DNA from: Streptomyces sp. JJ66
Lineage (GTDB): Bacteria > Actinomycetota > Actinomycetes > Streptomycetales > Streptomycetaceae
Direction of reading: 5' to 3'
Assembly (NCBI RefSeq): GCF_019303495.1
Contig: NZ_JAEVFI010000002.1
Span: 159,398-223,397 of the forward strand
DNA: 64,000 bases
Shown: positions 8,279-18,354 of the stretch, piece by piece
Numbering within the stretch: the stretch's first letter is position 1
How the letters are laid out: every line of letters starts with the position of its first letter
Program-made: the position numbers and the translations under genes
Notes under the pieces: generated by a model
What the model saw: the letters and a program-made list of their open reading frames with translations, nothing else
The model's database searches: none
Told to the model about the DNA's origin: nothing

Positions 8279-9016
8279 TCAGCCCCACCGCCCGGTGCGG
8301 CCCAGCAGCAGCGCGGCGGCGGCCGTCCCGGCGGTGGAGGTGCGCAGCACGCTGGGACCCAGCCGGTAGGGGCGCGCCCCCGCGTCGGCGAACGCGGCCA
8401 GCTCCTCGGGGCTCACTCCGCCCTCGGGGCCGACGACGAGCACGATGGGGCCGTCCCCGGGCAGGGCGGCGCGGGCCAGCGGCTCGGCGCCCGCCTCGTG
8501 CAGCACACCCGCGAACCGGGCGGCGGCCAGGCGCTCGGCCAGCTGCCGGGTGGTGACGGGCTCGGTGACCTCCGGGAAGCGCAGACGGCGTGCCTGCTTG
8601 CCCGCCTCACGGGCCGTCGCCCGCCACTTGGCCAGCGACTTCGCGCCGCGCTCGCCCTTCCACTGGGTGATGCAGCGGGACGCCGCCCACGGCACGATGA
8701 CGTCCACGCCGGTCTCGGTCATCGTCTCCACCGCCAGCTCACCCCGGTCGCCCTTGGGCAGCGCCTGCACGACGGTCAGCGCGGGGTGCGGCTCCGGTTC
8801 GGTGCGCAGCTCGCGGACGTCCACCTCCAGGCGGTCCTTGCCGGTCGCGGAGGTCACCACGCCGTGGCCGCCCGACCCGGCGCCGTCGGTGAGCACGACT
8901 TCCTCGCCCGCGCGCAGGCGCCGCACGGACACCGCGTGCCGACCCTCCGGGCCGTCCAGCAGCACCGGGCCGACGGCCAGCTGTCCGGGGGCGACAACGA
9001 AGACGGGTGCGGTCAT
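8279..9016 (-). CDS. rsmE: 16S rRNA m3U1498 methyltransferase RsmE
   Basis: 245 residues. An N-terminal PUA-like domain (DGPEGRHAVSVRRLRAGEEVVLTDG) is followed by a SPOUT methyltransferase domain with the family signature VGPEGGVSPEEL and the knot end LGPSVLRTSTAGTAA. RsmE methylates N3 of U1498 in 16S rRNA using SAM, late in 30S assembly. Its start overlaps the stop of the NPD gene by four bases (ATGA), and the HIT gene follows 30 bases downstream. RsmE next to dnaJ2 is a conserved bacterial order. Motifs and length are complete. Confidence 0.95.
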   Translation of the reverse strand: MTAPVFVVAPGQLAVGPVLLDGPEGRHAVSVRRLRAGEEVVLTDGAGSGGHGVVTSATGKDRLEVDVRELRTEPEPHPALTVVQALPKGDRGELAVETMTETGVDVIVPWAASRCITQWKGERGAKSLAKWRATAREAGKQARRLRFPEVTEPVTTRQLAERLAAARFAGVLHEAGAEPLARAALPGDGPIVLVVGPEGGVSPEELAAFADAGARPYRLGPSVLRTSTAGTAAAALLLGRTGRWG

Positions 9017-10125
9017 CGCGGGTTCCCTTCACCGTGGTGCGGGCGGACGCCCCGGGCCGCGTCGAGTTCGGCCGCCAGCACGGCCACCAGCTCGGCGGCG
9101 GGCAGCTCCCGGGCGAGCCGGTGGCCCTGCCCGGCCCACAGTGCCATGCCCTGCGCGTCCCCGGCGGCGGCCGCCGCCTTGCGCAGCGGCGCGGTGAGGT
9201 GGTGGACGTGCGGATAGGCGGCCGGGGCGAACCGGCCGTGGTCGCGCACGAAACGGTTGACCAGGGCGCGGGCGGGGCGGCCGGTGAAAGCGCGGGTCAG
9301 TTCGGTGCGGCCGAAGAGGGGGTCGGTCAGGGCCCGCTTGTGCAGCGGATGCGCGCCGGACTCGGGGCAGGCGAGGAACGCGGTGCCCAGCTGCGCGGCA
9401 CTCGCCCCGGCGGCCAGGACGGCGGCGATCTGCCCGCCGCGCATCAGACCGCCCGCGGCGATCACCGGTAGCGGCAGCGCCTCGGTGACCCGGGCCAGCA
9501 GCGGCAGCAGGCCGTACCCGGCGCCGGCGGCGTCGGCGCGGCGGTCGTCGTCATGGGTGCCCAGGTGGCCGCCCGCCTCCACGCCCTGCACACACAGCGC
9601 CCCGGCCCCGGCCTGGTACGCGGCGTGGGCCTCGGCGAGCGAGGTGACCGTGACGACGGTGAGGGTGCCCGCGCGGGCGAAACGCTCCAGCACGCGCGGC
9701 GCGGGAGTGCCGAAGGTGAAGCTGACCACCGGCACCGGGTTGTCGGACAGGACGGCGAGCTTGCCCTCGTAGCCGTCGTCGGTGCCCTGGTCCGGCTCCC
9801 CCAGCCCGGTCTCGTACCAGGCGGCCTCGCCCGCGAGCTGCTCGCGGTAGACCGCCACCGCCGCCGTGGCGTCCTTGCCCGGCCCCTGGGACGGCTGCGG
9901 CAGGAACAGGTTGACGCCGAAGGGCCGCCTCGTGCGCCGCCGCAGCTCGCGGATCTCGGCGTACACGGCCTCCGGCGTCTTGTACCCGGCGGCGAGAAAA
10001 CCCAGGCCCCCGGCCTCGCTGACGGCCGCCGCCAGCGCCGGACCCCCGCCGCCGCCCGCCATCGGCGCCTGCACGACGGGGTGCTCGCACAGGGCGGCCA
10101 GTGGCGGGGGCGCGGGCGCGGTCAC
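9013..10125 (-). CDS. Nitronate monooxygenase/2-nitropropane dioxygenase-like flavoprotein
   Basis: 370 residues forming an NPD-type FMN TIM barrel. Signatures are VQAPMAGGGGGPALAAAVSEAG near the N-terminus, the FMN phosphate loops GVEAGGHLG and VIAAGGLMRGGQIAAVLAAGA, and QLGTAFLACPESGAH. The catalytic His of class I nitronate monooxygenases fits GGHLGTH. These enzymes oxidise alkyl nitronates; the true substrate here is unproven, and enoyl reductase-like FabK enzymes share the fold. GTG 10125 lies 16 bases after dnaJ2, and the stop overlaps rsmE. The gene is therefore an added member of the heat-shock-linked operon. Confidence 0.85.
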   Translation of the reverse strand: MTAPAPPPLAALCEHPVVQAPMAGGGGGPALAAAVSEAGGLGFLAAGYKTPEAVYAEIRELRRRTRRPFGVNLFLPQPSQGPGKDATAAVAVYREQLAGEAAWYETGLGEPDQGTDDGYEGKLAVLSDNPVPVVSFTFGTPAPRVLERFARAGTLTVVTVTSLAEAHAAYQAGAGALCVQGVEAGGHLGTHDDDRRADAAGAGYGLLPLLARVTEALPLPVIAAGGLMRGGQIAAVLAAGASAAQLGTAFLACPESGAHPLHKRALTDPLFGRTELTRAFTGRPARALVNRFVRDHGRFAPAAYPHVHHLTAPLRKAAAAAGDAQGMALWAGQGHRLARELPAAELVAVLAAELDAARGVRPHHGEGNPR

Positions 10126-10141
10126 CGGCCCGTCACCAGCC

Positions 10142-11266
10142 TCACCGGCCGCTCCAGGCGTCCTTCAGGCGGGAGAACAGGCCCTGCTGGCCCGGCTGGA
10201 ACTGGCCCAGGGGGCGTTCCTCACCGCGCAGCTTGGCCAGTTTGCGCAGCAGCTCCTCCTGCTCGGGCTCCAGCTTCGCGGGCGTCGTCACCTCGACGTG
10301 CACGATGAGGTCGCCGCGTCCGTTGCCGCGCAGGTGGGTGACACCGCGTCCGTGCAGCGGGATGGACTGCCCGGACTGGGTGCCGGGGCGGATGTCCACG
10401 TCCTCCACGCCGTCCAGCGTCTCCAGCGGGCACTTGGTGCCCAGGGCCGCCGCCGTCATCGGGATGGTGACGGTGCAGTGCAGGTCGTCGCCACGGCGCT
10501 GGAAGACCGGGTGCTGTTTCTCGCGGATCTCCACGTACAGGTCACCGGCCGGGCCGCCGCCCGGGCCGACCTCGCCCTCCCCGGCCAGCTGGATGCGGGT
10601 GCCGTTGTCCACACCGGCGGGGATCTTCACCGTCAGGCCGCGCCGCGAGCGCACCCGGCCGTCGCCCGCGCACTCCGCGCACGGGGAGGGCACGACGGTG
10701 CCGAAGCCCTGGCACTGCGGGCACGGCCGCGAGGTCATGACCTGGCCGAGGAAGGAACGCGTCACCTGCGAGACCTCGCCACGGCCCCGGCACATGTCGC
10801 AGGTCTGCGCCGAGGTGCCGGGGGCGGCCCCCTCGCCGCTGCACGTGGCGCACACCGTCGCGGTGTCCACCTGGATCTCCTTGGTGGTGCCGAACGCGGC
10901 CTCCTCCAGGCTGATCTCCAGCCGGATCAGCGCGTCCTGGCCGCGCCGGGTGCGCGAGCGCGGGCCGCGCTGGCCTGCGGTGCCGAAGAACGCGTCCATG
11001 ATGTCGGAGAAGTTGCCGAAGCCGCCCCCGGCGCCGAACCCGCCGGCTCCGCCGGCCGGGTCCCCGCCCAGGTCGTACATCTGCTTCTTCTGCGGGTCCG
11101 ACAGGACCTCGTAGGCGGTGTTGATCTCCTTGAAGCGCTCCTGCGTCTTCGGATCGGGGTTCACATCCGGGTGCAGCTCGCGCGCCAGCCGGCGGAAGGC
11201 CTTCTTGATCTCGTCCTGCGAAGCGTCGCGCTGCACGCCCAGGACCGCGTAGTAGTCCGTCGCCAC
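10142..11266 (-). CDS. dnaJ2: Molecular chaperone DnaJ (second copy type, DnaJ2)
   Basis: 374 residues with the full type I DnaJ layout. The J domain begins [20 protein letters not shown] and carries HPD in ELHPDVNPD. It is followed by a Gly/Phe-rich linker, a zinc domain with four CxxCxGxG-like repeats ([32 protein letters not shown]), and the C-terminal substrate-binding domain. It stimulates the Hsp70 DnaK ATPase. The GTG start follows the hrcA stop with no gap (TAA-GTG), so it is co-transcribed with hrcA and should be under HrcA/CIRCE control. The second-copy name rests on its hrcA linkage, as in Streptomyces. Confidence 0.95.
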   Translation of the reverse strand: MATDYYAVLGVQRDASQDEIKKAFRRLARELHPDVNPDPKTQERFKEINTAYEVLSDPQKKQMYDLGGDPAGGAGGFGAGGGFGNFSDIMDAFFGTAGQRGPRSRTRRGQDALIRLEISLEEAAFGTTKEIQVDTATVCATCSGEGAAPGTSAQTCDMCRGRGEVSQVTRSFLGQVMTSRPCPQCQGFGTVVPSPCAECAGDGRVRSRRGLTVKIPAGVDNGTRIQLAGEGEVGPGGGPAGDLYVEIREKQHPVFQRRGDDLHCTVTIPMTAAALGTKCPLETLDGVEDVDIRPGTQSGQSIPLHGRGVTHLRGNGRGDLIVHVEVTTPAKLEPEQEELLRKLAKLRGEERPLGQFQPGQQGLFSRLKDAWSGR

Positions 11267-12286
11267 TTACGACTCCGCGAGAAACTGTCCGACGTAACGT
11301 GCCACTGCGCGTACCGCTCCCATCGTTCCGGGGTAGTCCATGCGGGTCGGTCCGACCACGCCGAGCTTGGCGACCGCCTGGTCGCCGGAACCGTAACCGA
11401 CCGAGACGATGGACGTGGAATTGAGGCCCTCGTACGCGTTCTCGTGCCCGATGCGCACGGTGACGTCCCGGTCGGTGGTCGCCTCGCCGAGGAGTTTCAG
11501 CAGCACGACCTGCTCCTCCAGCGCTTCCAGCACCGGCCGGATCGTCAGCGGGAAGTCGTGCCCGAACCGGGTCAGGTTGGCCGTGCCGCCGACGACCAGA
11601 CGCTCCTCGGTCTCCTCGACCAGCGTTTCCAGCAGCGTGGCGACGACCGCCTGGACCGGCGCGCGGTCCTCGGCGTCGAAGGACTCCGCGAGGTCCTGCA
11701 CCAGATGCGGGACGGCGGTGAAGCGCTGCCCGGCGACACGGCTGTTCAGCCGCGCCCGCAGATCGGCCACCGCATGCTCGGTGACCGGACCCGGGCAGTC
11801 CACCATGCGCTGCTCGACCCGGCCGGTGTCGGTGATCAGCACCAGCATGACGCGGGCCGGGGCCAGCGCCAGCAGTTCCACGTGCCGCACGGTCGAGCGC
11901 GTCAGCGAGGGGTACTGCACCACCGCGACCTGCCGTGTCAGCTGCGCCAGCAGCCGCACGGTGCGGCCCACGACGTCGTCCAGGTCCACCGCGCCGTCCA
12001 GGAAGTGCTGCACCGCGCGGCGCTCGGGCACCGACATCGGCTTCACGCCCGCCAGCCGGTCCACGAACAGGCGGTAGCCCTTGTCCGTGGGGATACGGCC
12101 CGCACTGGTGTGCGGCTGCTGGATGAATCCCTCGTCCTCCAGCGCCGCCATGTCGTTGCGGACCGTGGCCGGTGACACGTTCAGGTTGTGCCGCTCGGTC
12201 AGCGCCTTGGAGCCCACGGGCTCCTCGGTGCCCACGTAGTCCTGGACGATCGCGCGCAGCACCTGGAGCCGGCGTTCGCTCAGCAT
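11267..12286 (-). CDS. hrcA: Heat-inducible transcription repressor HrcA
   Basis: 339 residues from ATG 12286, preceded by GGGAGG at a good distance. The N-terminal winged helix starts [26 protein letters not shown], followed by the dimerisation parts and the C-terminal GAF-like region ending near [22 protein letters not shown], a family signature. HrcA binds the CIRCE element and represses chaperone genes until heat shock. A perfect CIRCE-type inverted repeat lies 45 bases upstream, so hrcA and dnaJ2 are autoregulated. An in-frame start at 12403 would put CIRCE inside the coding region and is rejected. Confidence 0.96.
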   Translation of the reverse strand: MLSERRLQVLRAIVQDYVGTEEPVGSKALTERHNLNVSPATVRNDMAALEDEGFIQQPHTSAGRIPTDKGYRLFVDRLAGVKPMSVPERRAVQHFLDGAVDLDDVVGRTVRLLAQLTRQVAVVQYPSLTRSTVRHVELLALAPARVMLVLITDTGRVEQRMVDCPGPVTEHAVADLRARLNSRVAGQRFTAVPHLVQDLAESFDAEDRAPVQAVVATLLETLVEETEERLVVGGTANLTRFGHDFPLTIRPVLEALEEQVVLLKLLGEATTDRDVTVRIGHENAYEGLNSTSIVSVGYGSGDQAVAKLGVVGPTRMDYPGTMGAVRAVARYVGQFLAES

Positions 12287-12330
12287 GGTGCGCACCTCCC
12301 GTCCGGCTGGGCCGTCTCGCTTTCGGCGTC

Positions 12331-12357
12331 CTGGCACTCTGCGCGGGCGAGTGCCAG
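12331..12357. promoter_or_regulatory. CIRCE operator of hrcA
   Basis: A perfect inverted repeat CTGGCACTC-N9-GAGTGCCAG lies 45 bases before the hrcA start. The general CIRCE consensus is TTAGCACTC-N9-GAGTGCTAA. The nine-base spacer and the inner GCACTC/GAGTGC are exact, and the outer changes are symmetrical. This is the HrcA binding site, so the hrcA-dnaJ2 operon controls itself. Confidence 0.93.
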
Positions 12358-12464
12358 GGTTCCGGGCCAGTGTACGGCCGGTTCCCGCCACCCGGGCAAG
12401 CACGGCCGGATGCGACCGTACCGTGCGCTGGGCGCGCGGCCGCCCGGGGCGCTAGCGTCGCGGT

Positions 12465-13175
12465 ATGACCGCGCGGTGGGAGGAACTGGCCGAGGGCGTC
12501 GTCCGGCGCCGCCTGCCCGGCTGGGACGAGACGGTGGGCGCCGTGTGCGGCCCCGACGGTGTCCTGGTCATCGACACCGGGGCGACGCTGCGCTGCGGCG
12601 CGGAGATCCGGCAGCAGCTGCGCGCGCTGTTCGGGCTGCCGGTGCGGTGGGTCGCGTTGACCCACCCCCACTTCGACCACGTACTGGGCACGGCCGCCTT
12701 CGCCGGGGTCGAGGTCTACGGCGCCGTCGGCACCGCCCGGCTGCTGCCCGCACTCGCCGACACGCTGCGCGCCGACGCCGTCCAGCACGGCGTCTCCCCC
12801 ACGGAGGCCGCCACCGCCGCCGACGTGCTGGTGGCACCGCACCACGAGGTATCCGGCGAGCTGACGCTCTCCCTCGGCGGCGACCGGCGCGTCATGCTCG
12901 CCAACGTCGGCCCCGGCCACACCGGGCACGACCTCGCGGTACTGGTACCGGGTTCGCCGGAGATCGTCTTCTGCGGCGACCTGGTGGAGGAGTCGGGCGA
13001 GCCCCAGGCCGGGCGGGACGCCCACCCCGCCGCGTGGCCCGCCGCCCTGGACCGGCTGCTCGCACTCGGCGGCGACAGCGCGCGCTACGTCCCCGGCCAC
13101 GGCGCGGTGGTGGACGCCACCTTCGTCCACACCCAGCGCGCGGCCCTGGCTCACCGCTTCGGCACACCGCCGTAA
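12465..13175 (+). CDS. Metallo-beta-lactamase fold hydrolase
   Basis: 236 residues with the MBL signature THPHFDH (HxHxDH), a later GPGHTGHDLAV ligand strand, the Asp in FCGDLVEE and the C-terminal His in VPGHGAVVDA. All zinc ligands of a glyoxalase II/MBL-fold hydrolase are present. The substrate is not identifiable; the layout is like the general hydrolases of this fold, not rnz or RNase J. It is transcribed away from hrcA, starting about 108 bases beyond the CIRCE element on the opposite strand. A strong hairpin 80 bases after the stop ends the transcript. Confidence 0.85.
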   Translation: MTARWEELAEGVVRRRLPGWDETVGAVCGPDGVLVIDTGATLRCGAEIRQQLRALFGLPVRWVALTHPHFDHVLGTAAFAGVEVYGAVGTARLLPALADTLRADAVQHGVSPTEAATAADVLVAPHHEVSGELTLSLGGDRRVMLANVGPGHTGHDLAVLVPGSPEIVFCGDLVEESGEPQAGRDAHPAAWPAALDRLLALGGDSARYVPGHGAVVDATFVHTQRAALAHRFGTPP

Positions 13176-13255
13176 CCGGCCCCACCCGGTGCGGCGTTGC
13201 CCGCTCCCCGGGTGCGGCCCCGCTCATCCCCCGGCGGTGGGTAGCGGAACCCGGC

Positions 13256-13286
13256 GGGCGCGGCCTGCGGACCGCAGGCCGCGCCC
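13256..13286. terminator. Strong hairpin after the MBL hydrolase
   Basis: Two 15-base arms (GGGCGCGGCCTGCGG and its complement) are separated by one base, giving a stem of about 14 pairs. It lacks a T-run, which is usual for Streptomyces terminators. It lies 80 bases downstream of the MBL hydrolase gene and before the next gene on the same strand. Confidence 0.75.
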
Positions 13287-13387
13287 GGTACGCCCGAGGG
13301 CGGTGGGGCCGCACGCGGGTGCCGGGAAACGGGCGGGAGCGCACGGTTTCGGGGAGGGGCGGGGTGGGGAAACGCACAGCGGGCACA

Positions 13388-14236
13388 ATGCACCGCATGC
13401 GCAACGGCCGTTACGACAACGTCGACTTCACCGCCCCCTGGAAGCGGCACACCCCCGCCCAGGAGGTGGAAGCCGAACCCGAGCTGGTCGTGGAGCACGC
13501 GGCCACCGGGTTCTGCGGTGCCGTGATCCGCACCGAGAAGACCGCGCAGGGCCTCACCGTCACCCTGGAGGACCGCTTCGGCAAGCACCGCGTCTTCCCG
13601 ATCGAACCGCGCGCGTTCCTCCTCGACGGCGTGCCCGTCACCCTCGTCCGCCCCCGCCGGCCCCAGGCCGGGCGGCCAGCGCGGCGCACCGCCTCCGGGT
13701 CGATCGCCGTGCCGGGCGCCCCGGCACGCGTCGCCCGGGCGGGCCGGATCTACGTCGAGGGCCGCCACGACGCGGAGCTGGTGGAACGCGTGTGGGGCGA
13801 CGACCTGCGCATCGAGGGCGTCGTGGTGGAGTACCTGGCCGGGGTGGACGACCTGCCCACGGTCGTGGAGCGCTTCGGTCCGACGCCCGACGCCCGCCTC
13901 GGCGTGCTCGTGGACCACCTGGTCCCCGGCTCGAAGGAGTGGCGCATCGCACAGGCGGTGACGGACGCGAACGTGCTCGTCGTCGGCCATCCGTTCATCG
14001 ACGTGTGGGCGGCGGTCAAACCCGCGTCCGTCGGCATCGAACGCTGGCCGGACGTGCCGCGCGGCCAGGACTGGAAGACCGGCGTATGCCGCGCGCTGGG
14101 CTGGCCGGAGAACACCGGCGCGGCCTGGCGGCACATACTCGGCCACGTGCGTACCTACCGCGACCTGGAGCCGCAGCTGCTGGGGCCGGTGGAGCAGCTG
14201 ATCGACCACGTCACCGTCGGCGGCCCCACCGGGTGA
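13388..14236 (+). CDS. DUF3097 family protein with Toprim-like region
   Basis: 282 residues from ATG 13388; MRNGRY at 13397 is an alternative start. The protein matches the actinobacterial DUF3097 pattern: an N-terminal beta-rich part, then RIYVEGRHDAELVERVWGDD with Glu-Gly-Arg-His-Asp, and LGVLVDHLVPGSKE, which resemble the acidic Toprim motif. Toprim proteins act on nucleic acids with metal, for example primases and M5-type nucleases. No function is established for DUF3097. The gene is followed by hemW after 115 bases. Confidence 0.8.
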   Translation: MHRMRNGRYDNVDFTAPWKRHTPAQEVEAEPELVVEHAATGFCGAVIRTEKTAQGLTVTLEDRFGKHRVFPIEPRAFLLDGVPVTLVRPRRPQAGRPARRTASGSIAVPGAPARVARAGRIYVEGRHDAELVERVWGDDLRIEGVVVEYLAGVDDLPTVVERFGPTPDARLGVLVDHLVPGSKEWRIAQAVTDANVLVVGHPFIDVWAAVKPASVGIERWPDVPRGQDWKTGVCRALGWPENTGAAWRHILGHVRTYRDLEPQLLGPVEQLIDHVTVGGPTG

Positions 14237-14351
14237 GGCGGCCCCCGGGGGTGCGGGGCGCCACGGGGGAGGGGGACTTCGGGGCGAGGGGGACTTCGGC
14301 CCCAGCCGGTAGCGCGTCAACCGGAGCACGCCGATCACGGACAATGGACGC

Positions 14352-15584
14352 ATGCCCTCCGCACCCCCCGACGGCGAGCCCGTGCCCGCTGACGGCGCAC
14401 TGCCCGCGTCCGCGCTGGCCGGGAGCGCCGCCCGGCCACTTGGCTTCTACCTGCACGTGCCCTACTGCGCCACCCGCTGCGGCTACTGCGACTTCAACAC
14501 CTACACCGCGAGCGAGCTGCGCGGCTCCGGCGGCGTGCTGGCGTCGCGGGAGAACTACGCGGCCACCCTCGCCGACGAGGTCCGGCTCGCCCGCAAGGCG
14601 CTGGGCGAGGACCCGCGTGCGGTCAGCACGGTGTTCGTCGGCGGCGGCACGCCCACCCTGCTGCCAGCGGCCGACCTGGGCCGCATGCTGGACGCGGTGC
14701 GCACGGAGTTCGGGCTGGCCCCGGACGCGGAGATCACCACGGAGGCCAATCCGGAGTCCGTGGACCCGGCGTACCTCGCCGAACTGCGCGCGGCCGGTTT
14801 CACCCGCGTCTCCTTCGGCATGCAAAGCGCCCGCCCGCACGTGCTGCGCGTGCTGGACCGCACGCACACCCCGGGCCGCCCGGAGCAGTGCGTGGCCGAC
14901 GCCCGCGCGGCCGGGTTCGCGCACGTCAACCTGGACCTGATCTACGGCACGCCGGGGGAGAGCGACGAGGACTGGGCGGCGACCCTGGACGCGGCGCTCG
15001 GCGCGGAGCCGGACCACGTCTCGGCGTACGCGCTGATCGTGGAGGACGGCACGCAGCTCGCGCGGCGGGTGCGGCGCGGCGAGCTGCCGATGCCGGACGA
15101 CGACGCGCTGGCCGACCGCTACCTGATCGCCGAGGAGCGGCTGGGTGGCGCCGGATTCGCCTGGTACGAGGTGTCGAACTGGTCGCGCACCCGCGCCGGG
15201 CGGTGCCGCCACAACGAGCTGTACTGGACCGGCGCCGACTGGTGGGGCGCGGGCCCGGGCGCGCACAGCCACGTCGGCGGGGTGCGGTGGTGGAACGTCA
15301 AGCACCCCGGCGCCTACGCGCAGGCGCTCGCCGAGGGCCGCTCCCCCGGTGCGGGCCGCGAGCTGCTGGCCGCCGAGGACCGCCGCGTCGAGCGCGTTCT
15401 GTTGGAGCTGCGCCTGGTGGACGGGGTGCCGCTGGACCTGCTGACGCCGGTGGGCGCGGCAGCGGCCCGGCGTGCGGTCGCGGACGGGCTGCTGCGCCCG
15501 GAGGCGTATGCGACCGGGCGGGCCGCGCTGACCCTGCGCGGGCGTCTGCTGGCCGACGCCGTCGTCCGGGACCTGGTGGACTGA
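14352..15584 (+). CDS. hemW: HemW-like radical SAM heme chaperone
   Basis: 410 residues with the radical SAM motif YCATRCGYCDF (Cys39, Cys43, Cys46) and the extra CDF typical of HemN/HemW. Other marks are VFVGGGTPTLLP, TTEANPESVD and RVSFGMQSA. It lacks the long N-terminal extension that true coproporphyrinogen dehydrogenase HemN uses for catalysis. HemW is therefore the better name: it binds heme and delivers it to apo-proteins. In actinobacteria heme is made by the coproporphyrin route, so a HemN role is unlikely. The position upstream of rpsT and lepA is conserved in Streptomyces. Confidence 0.9.
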   Translation: MPSAPPDGEPVPADGALPASALAGSAARPLGFYLHVPYCATRCGYCDFNTYTASELRGSGGVLASRENYAATLADEVRLARKALGEDPRAVSTVFVGGGTPTLLPAADLGRMLDAVRTEFGLAPDAEITTEANPESVDPAYLAELRAAGFTRVSFGMQSARPHVLRVLDRTHTPGRPEQCVADARAAGFAHVNLDLIYGTPGESDEDWAATLDAALGAEPDHVSAYALIVEDGTQLARRVRRGELPMPDDDALADRYLIAEERLGGAGFAWYEVSNWSRTRAGRCRHNELYWTGADWWGAGPGAHSHVGGVRWWNVKHPGAYAQALAEGRSPGAGRELLAAEDRRVERVLLELRLVDGVPLDLLTPVGAAAARRAVADGLLRPEAYATGRAALTLRGRLLADAVVRDLVD

Positions 15585-15627
15585 GCCCGCCCACGCGTCC
15601 CGCCACAGGCCGCCCGGGTACGGCGAA

Positions 15628-15659
15628 GCCCCGCGCCCCTGGGAAAGGGGCCGCGGGGC
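15628..15659. terminator. Hairpin between convergent hemW and rpsT
   Basis: GCCCCGCG-CCCCT and AGGGG-CCGCGGGGC form a stem of about 13 pairs with a small bulge and a five-base loop. It lies between the convergent hemW and rpsT genes. Another small GGGGC-acac-GCCCC hairpin lies just downstream of rpsT (about 15813-15826). Confidence 0.7.
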
Positions 15660-15826
15660 CTGCACCGTGTCGTGCGGTGTCGCGCCGCACCCGCGTGGCG
15701 AACGCAGGCCGCGTGCGGCGCTTGAGAGGTTTCCGTGGGACGCGCGGTGGCGGGGCGGCTGGTGAGAGGGCAGCCGCGCGGTTCCGGCACCGGGTCACCA
15801 CGGGGTGGGGCACACGCCCCGGGGGG

Positions 15827-16093
15827 TCACTTCTGCAGTGCGGAGACCTGCTGGGACAGCGCCGACTTCTTGTTGGCGGCGTTGTTCTTGTGCAGCACGC
15901 CCTTGCTGACGGCCTTGTCCAGCTTGCGGTTGGCGGCGGCGACAGCCTCGGCGGCCTTGCCGGCCTCACCGGCGGCGACGGCCTCGCGCACGCGGCGCAC
16001 GGCGGTCTTCAGCTCGGACTTGACCGCCTTGTTGCGCTGGCGGGACTTCTCGTTGGTCTTGATCCGCTTGATCTGCGACTTGATGTTCGCCAC
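15827..16093 (-). CDS. rpsT: 30S ribosomal protein S20
   Basis: 88 residues from GTG 16093. The sequence [20 protein letters not shown] is the bS20 N-terminus, and the rest is the expected basic helical bundle ending [15 protein letters not shown]20 binds 16S rRNA early in 30S assembly. The longer frame to 16135 is not used because the S20 start is fixed by homology. rpsT and lepA are divergent with 228 bases between them, which should hold both promoters. Confidence 0.96.
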   Translation of the reverse strand: MANIKSQIKRIKTNEKSRQRNKAVKSELKTAVRRVREAVAAGEAGKAAEAVAAANRKLDKAVSKGVLHKNNAANKKSALSQQVSALQK

Positions 16094-16321
16094 GAAGGAG
16101 CCTTCTCGGGTTTCGACAGATGATGGTGCGTGCACCCGCCCGTCTTACCGGCGCCGGCCACTGCTCAGCCGGGGCTGTCCAGCGGGTACGCGACGGCACG
16201 AGGCACAGTCGCCCACCTTAGCAGCCGGGGCGGTGGCCGCCCTAATCCCTCCCCGGGCCGCCGGACATGGGACGATGGGGTGGACGTACCGTTCCGCAGC
16301 CACATTCTGACAGGACCCCGC

Positions 16322-18184
16322 GTGCCCGCCACCCCCTCGAACGTGCCCGAGCCGCGCCGCACCGCCCCGGCGCTGATCCGCAACTTCTGCATCATCGCGC
16401 ACATCGACCACGGCAAGTCCACGCTCGCCGACCGGATGCTCCAGCTCACCGGCATCGTCGATGCGCGCCAGATGCGTGCGCAGTACCTCGACCGCATGGA
16501 CATCGAGCGCGAGCGCGGCATCACGATCAAGTCGCAGGCGGTGCGCATGCCCTGGTCGCCCTCCACGGGGGACGACGCGGGCAGCGCGCACATCCTGAAC
16601 ATGATCGACACCCCCGGCCACGTGGACTTCACCTACGAGGTCTCCCGCTCGCTGGCGGCCTGCGAGGGCTGCGTCCTGCTGGTGGACGCCGCCCAGGGCA
16701 TCGAGGCGCAGACGCTCGCCAACCTCTACTTGGCGATGGAGCACGACCTCACGATCATCCCGGTGCTCAACAAGATCGACCTGCCGGCAGCACAGCCGGA
16801 CAAGTTCGCCGCCGAGCTGGCGCACCTGATCGGCTGCGACCCGGGCGACGTGCTGCGGGTGTCGGCGAAGACCGGCGAGGGCGTGACGGAGCTGCTGGAC
16901 GAGGTGGTGCGCCTGGTCCCGGCCCCGGTCGGAAACGCGGACGCCCCGGCCCGCGCGATGATCTTCGACTCGGTGTACGACGCCTACCGGGGCGTCGTCA
17001 CCTACGTGAAGGTCGTGGACGGCGAACTGGGCAGGCGTGAGCGCATCCGCATGATGTCCACCAACGCCCAGCACGAGCTGCTGGAGATCGGCACGAACTC
17101 CCCGGAGATGACAGCCGCCGACGGCCTGGGCGTGGGCGAGGTCGGCTACCTCATCACCGGCGTGAAGGACGTGCGCCAGTCCAAGGTGGGTGACACGATC
17201 ACCCAGCTGCACAAGGGCGCCACCGAACCGCTGCCGGGCTACAAGGACCCCAAGCCCATGGTGTTCTCCGGCCTGTACCCGCTGGACGGTTCGGACTACC
17301 CGGAGCTGCGCGACGCGCTGGACAAGCTTCAGCTCAACGACGCCGCGCTCGTCTACGAGCCGGAGACCTCGGCCGCGCTCGGCTTCGGCTTCCGCGTCGG
17401 CTTCCTGGGCCTGCTGCACCTGGAGGTGATCCGCGAGCGGCTGGAGCGCGAGTTCGGGCTCGCCCTGATCGCCACCGCGCCGAACGTGGTGTACCGCGTG
17501 GTGATGGAGGACGCCACCGAGCACACCGTCACCAACCCGAGCGAGTTCCCCACCGGCAAGATCGCCGAGGTGCACGAGCCGGTGGTGCGGGCGACGCTGC
17601 TGGCGCCGAGCGAGTTCATCGGCGCGATCATGGAGCTGTGCCAGAGCCGACGCGGCAACCTGCTGGGCATGGACTACCTGTCCGAGGACCGCGTCGAGCT
17701 GCGCTACACCCTCCCGCTCGCCGAGATCGTCTTCGACTTCTTCGACGCGCTGAAGTCCAAGACGCGCGGCTACGCCTCCCTGGACTACGAGCCCACCGGC
17801 GAGCAGAGCGCGGACCTGGTGAAGGTGGACATCCTGCTGCACGGCGACAAGGTGGACGCGTTCTCGGCCATCGTGCACAAGGAGAAGGCGTACGCGTACG
17901 GCGTCCGCATGGCCGGGAAGCTGCGCGAGCTGATCCCACGGCAGCAGTTCGAGGTGCCGATCCAGGCCGCCGTGGGCTCACGCGTCATCGCCCGCGAGAC
18001 GGTGCGCGCCATCCGCAAGGACGTGCTGGCCAAGTGCTACGGCGGCGACATCTCCCGCAAACGCAAGCTGCTGGAGAAGCAGAAGGAGGGCAAGAAGCGG
18101 ATGAAGGTGGTCGGCCGCGTGGAGGTGCCGCAGGAGGCGTTCATCGCCGCCCTCTCCAGCGACGAACCGGCCCCGAAGAAGTAG
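16322..18184 (+). CDS. lepA: Elongation factor 4 (LepA)
   Basis: 620 residues from GTG 16322. The G1 motif [10 protein letters not shown]2/G3 in GITIKSQ and DTPGHVDF, G4 NKID and the LepA-specific C-terminal region ([25 protein letters not shown]) are complete. LepA is a ribosomal GTPase that acts on stalled or late-assembling ribosomes, with the LepA C-terminal domain reaching the P-site tRNA. The longer open frame back to 16130 overlaps the divergent rpsT region and is not used. The order rpsT-lepA is conserved in actinobacteria. Confidence 0.97.
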   Translation: MPATPSNVPEPRRTAPALIRNFCIIAHIDHGKSTLADRMLQLTGIVDARQMRAQYLDRMDIERERGITIKSQAVRMPWSPSTGDDAGSAHILNMIDTPGHVDFTYEVSRSLAACEGCVLLVDAAQGIEAQTLANLYLAMEHDLTIIPVLNKIDLPAAQPDKFAAELAHLIGCDPGDVLRVSAKTGEGVTELLDEVVRLVPAPVGNADAPARAMIFDSVYDAYRGVVTYVKVVDGELGRRERIRMMSTNAQHELLEIGTNSPEMTAADGLGVGEVGYLITGVKDVRQSKVGDTITQLHKGATEPLPGYKDPKPMVFSGLYPLDGSDYPELRDALDKLQLNDAALVYEPETSAALGFGFRVGFLGLLHLEVIRERLEREFGLALIATAPNVVYRVVMEDATEHTVTNPSEFPTGKIAEVHEPVVRATLLAPSEFIGAIMELCQSRRGNLLGMDYLSEDRVELRYTLPLAEIVFDFFDALKSKTRGYASLDYEPTGEQSADLVKVDILLHGDKVDAFSAIVHKEKAYAYGVRMAGKLRELIPRQQFEVPIQAAVGSRVIARETVRAIRKDVLAKCYGGDISRKRKLLEKQKEGKKRMKVVGRVEVPQEAFIAALSSDEPAPKK

Positions 18185-18354
18185 CCCGCGCCGCGCGGTG
18201 ATGTGGCCGGGGTGGGGCCTGGCCCCGGCCCGGGGTAACGAAAACGTTGCCAGCGTCGCGGCCCCTTACATACTGGAGCTGGGGCCTTTAGTCTGAGCGC
18301 GCTTGAGTTACTCGTGAGTCACCCCACAGCAACACGCGGGCCACGGAGGAAGTC
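18185..18354. promoter_or_regulatory. AT-richer intergenic region, probable fadD promoter
   Basis: These 170 bases between lepA and the acyl-CoA synthetase contain the only AT-rich patch nearby, roughly 18236-18320, with the near-palindrome AACGAAAACGTT at about 18237-18248. The GGAGGA ribosome binding site precedes GTG 18355. I take it as the promoter region; no box pair is certain. Confidence 0.4.

Noticed and set aside
12287..12403. Longer hrcA start at 12403
   Set aside because: It would put the CIRCE operator inside the coding sequence. The ATG at 12286 has a good ribosome binding site and the family N-terminus.
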